Source: UBA6623 sp965248235 | Lineage (GTDB): Bacteria > Acidobacteriota > Terriglobia > Bryobacterales > UBA6623 | NCBI GenBank assembly: GCA_965248235.1 | Contig: CBDFIU010000005.1 | Coordinates: 1,488,001-1,552,000 of the forward strand | Direction of reading: 5' to 3' | DNA length: 64,000 bases | Shown: positions 63,406 through 64,000 of the stretch, in pieces | How the letters are laid out: each line of letters opens with the position of its first letter | Numbering within the stretch: the first letter of the stretch is position 1 | Made by a program: the position numbers and the translations under genes | The notes under the pieces: generated by a model | Database searches by the model: none | What the model saw: the letters and a program-made list of their open reading frames with translations, nothing else | What the model was told of the DNA's origin: nothing

Positions 63406-64000
63406 ATGACGATGAACAACCTGATGAGAACAATTGGAATCTGCTCGATCATGATCAGCCTGTCGATGTTTCAAGCTCCGTGGGCGCTACAGGGGCAAAC
63501 ATCGTTTGGCGCGATCGTCGGCGCCGTTACTGATCAATCAGACGCGGCCATTCCGGGTGCTGTCGTTACGGTGACCAACGAGGAGACAGGCGTCAGCCGT
63601 ACGGCCACGAGCGGCGGGAGCGGCAATTACATAATCCCATCCTTATTGCCGGGTACATACTCCGTGAGGACCGAGCAGGATGGCTTCCAGACCACTGAGG
63701 TCACCGGAGTCGTGTTGCAGGTGACTCGGACAGTGACCGTCAACGTCGTGCTGGAGGTCGGCGCGGTCACCGAGACGGTAGAGGTAGTCGCCGCCACCCC
63801 GCTACTGGACACCGCGGACGCCACCGTCGGGACGGTTGTCAATAATCAGAGCGTCGTTAGCTTGCCTCTGAACGGCAGAAGCTACACGGACTTGATTCTG
63901 TTGGTGCCCGGCTCGGTACCCCGCGGCAAGTTGTTCGCCATTTCGGGCGGGCATAACTTCAGCGTGAACGGCAACAGTCCCGACGTCAACAACTTCACGC
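63406..64000 (+). CDS. TonB-dependent receptor with carboxypeptidase-regulatory-like N-domain, 5' part
   Basis: 198 codons lie in the window and the frame runs off the right edge. ATG 63406 follows GGAG. The signal peptide (ICSIMISLSMFQAPWALQG) is followed by a carboxypeptidase-regulatory/Cna-B-like beta domain: AIVGAVTDQSDAAIPGAVVT, SGGSGNYIIPSLLPGTYSVR and the GFQT strand. A TonB plug region then begins at VVAATPLLDTADATVGTVV and LPLNGRSYTDLILLVPGSVP. This layout is typical of the large Oar-like receptors greatly expanded in Acidobacteria. The substrate cannot be judged; the plug and barrel continue outside the window. Confidence 0.9.
   Translation, partial: MTMNNLMRTIGICSIMISLSMFQAPWALQGQTSFGAIVGAVTDQSDAAIPGAVVTVTNEETGVSRTATSGGSGNYIIPSLLPGTYSVRTEQDGFQTTEVTGVVLQVTRTVTVNVVLEVGAVTETVEVVAATPLLDTADATVGTVVNNQSVVSLPLNGRSYTDLILLVPGSVPRGKLFAISGGHNFSVNGNSPDVNNFT

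Overview
The window is GC-rich, densely coded Gram-negative DNA. It has bamA and an ompH/skp-like gene, a TonB receptor with an N-terminal carboxypeptidase-regulatory-like domain at the right edge, a CRTAC1 protein, many secreted TPR proteins and a PSCyt1/DUF1549/PSD1 + DUF1501 pair. From knowledge of these families this mix points to Acidobacteriota (Bryobacterales/Solibacter-like). That is an inference from gene content, not a phylogenetic result. No rRNA, complete tRNA, CRISPR array or replication origin was seen.

Layout. 0-15 kb is an ordinary chromosomal backbone: a Tm-1-like/TIM-barrel pair, acetyl-CoA synthetase with a sodium:solute symporter, a TPR protein, a six-LysM lytic transglycosylase, ompH and bamA, and a secreted enolase-superfamily protein. 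15-21 kb is a DNA-methylase/HNH (restriction-like) locus broken by an IS1595-family (ISXO2-like) element, with a second copy nearby. 20.8-23.4 kb is a frameshifted M36 metalloprotease. 23.6-29.9 kb is a heavy-metal-type RND efflux operon that ends against a truncated IS copy. 30-33.5 kb is a wrecked phage-type accessory cassette on the minus strand, bracketed by two partial IS copies. 33.6-36.1 kb holds a membrane protein, a SpoIIE phosphatase and gene remnants (thiolase, LuxR HTH). 37.9-43.5 kb holds scrambled PQQ-propeller fragments and the PSCyt/DUF1501 pair. 44.4-55.2 kb is an assimilatory nitrate/nitrite locus: GAF-ANTAR regulator, NirBD, FeS-DmsC electron-transfer protein, molybdopterin nitrate reductase and NarK transporter. 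57.5-64 kb holds CRTAC1, two TPR proteins and the TonB receptor.

Two kinds of repeat dominate. (1) One ~1036-bp IS1595-family element is present in four full copies (17720, 19728, 36596, 50752) and at least four partial or rearranged copies. Three full copies have perfect 8-bp target duplications, so the pre-insertion sequence can be rebuilt exactly. (2) A non-coding ~0.6-kb repeat, called R2 here, occurs three times in the same orientation (36465, 43724, 55220). It contains a large imperfect palindrome centred on a hairpin that resembles a tRNA-Pro anticodon arm. R2 copies 2 and 3 flank the whole nitrate locus, and copies 1 and 2 flank the PQQ/PSCyt module. Two of the three copies are themselves interrupted by IS elements.

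The nitrate locus seems to be decaying. The FeS-DmsC gene is split by an IS, and the nitrate reductase has an internal deletion and a lost 3' end, while nirBD, narK and the ANTAR regulator look intact. Nitrite assimilation could therefore persist without nitrate reduction. The nirBD leader on the minus strand contains a strong intrinsic terminator and an overlapping alternative hairpin, which fits control by the ANTAR protein encoded at the end of the same operon.
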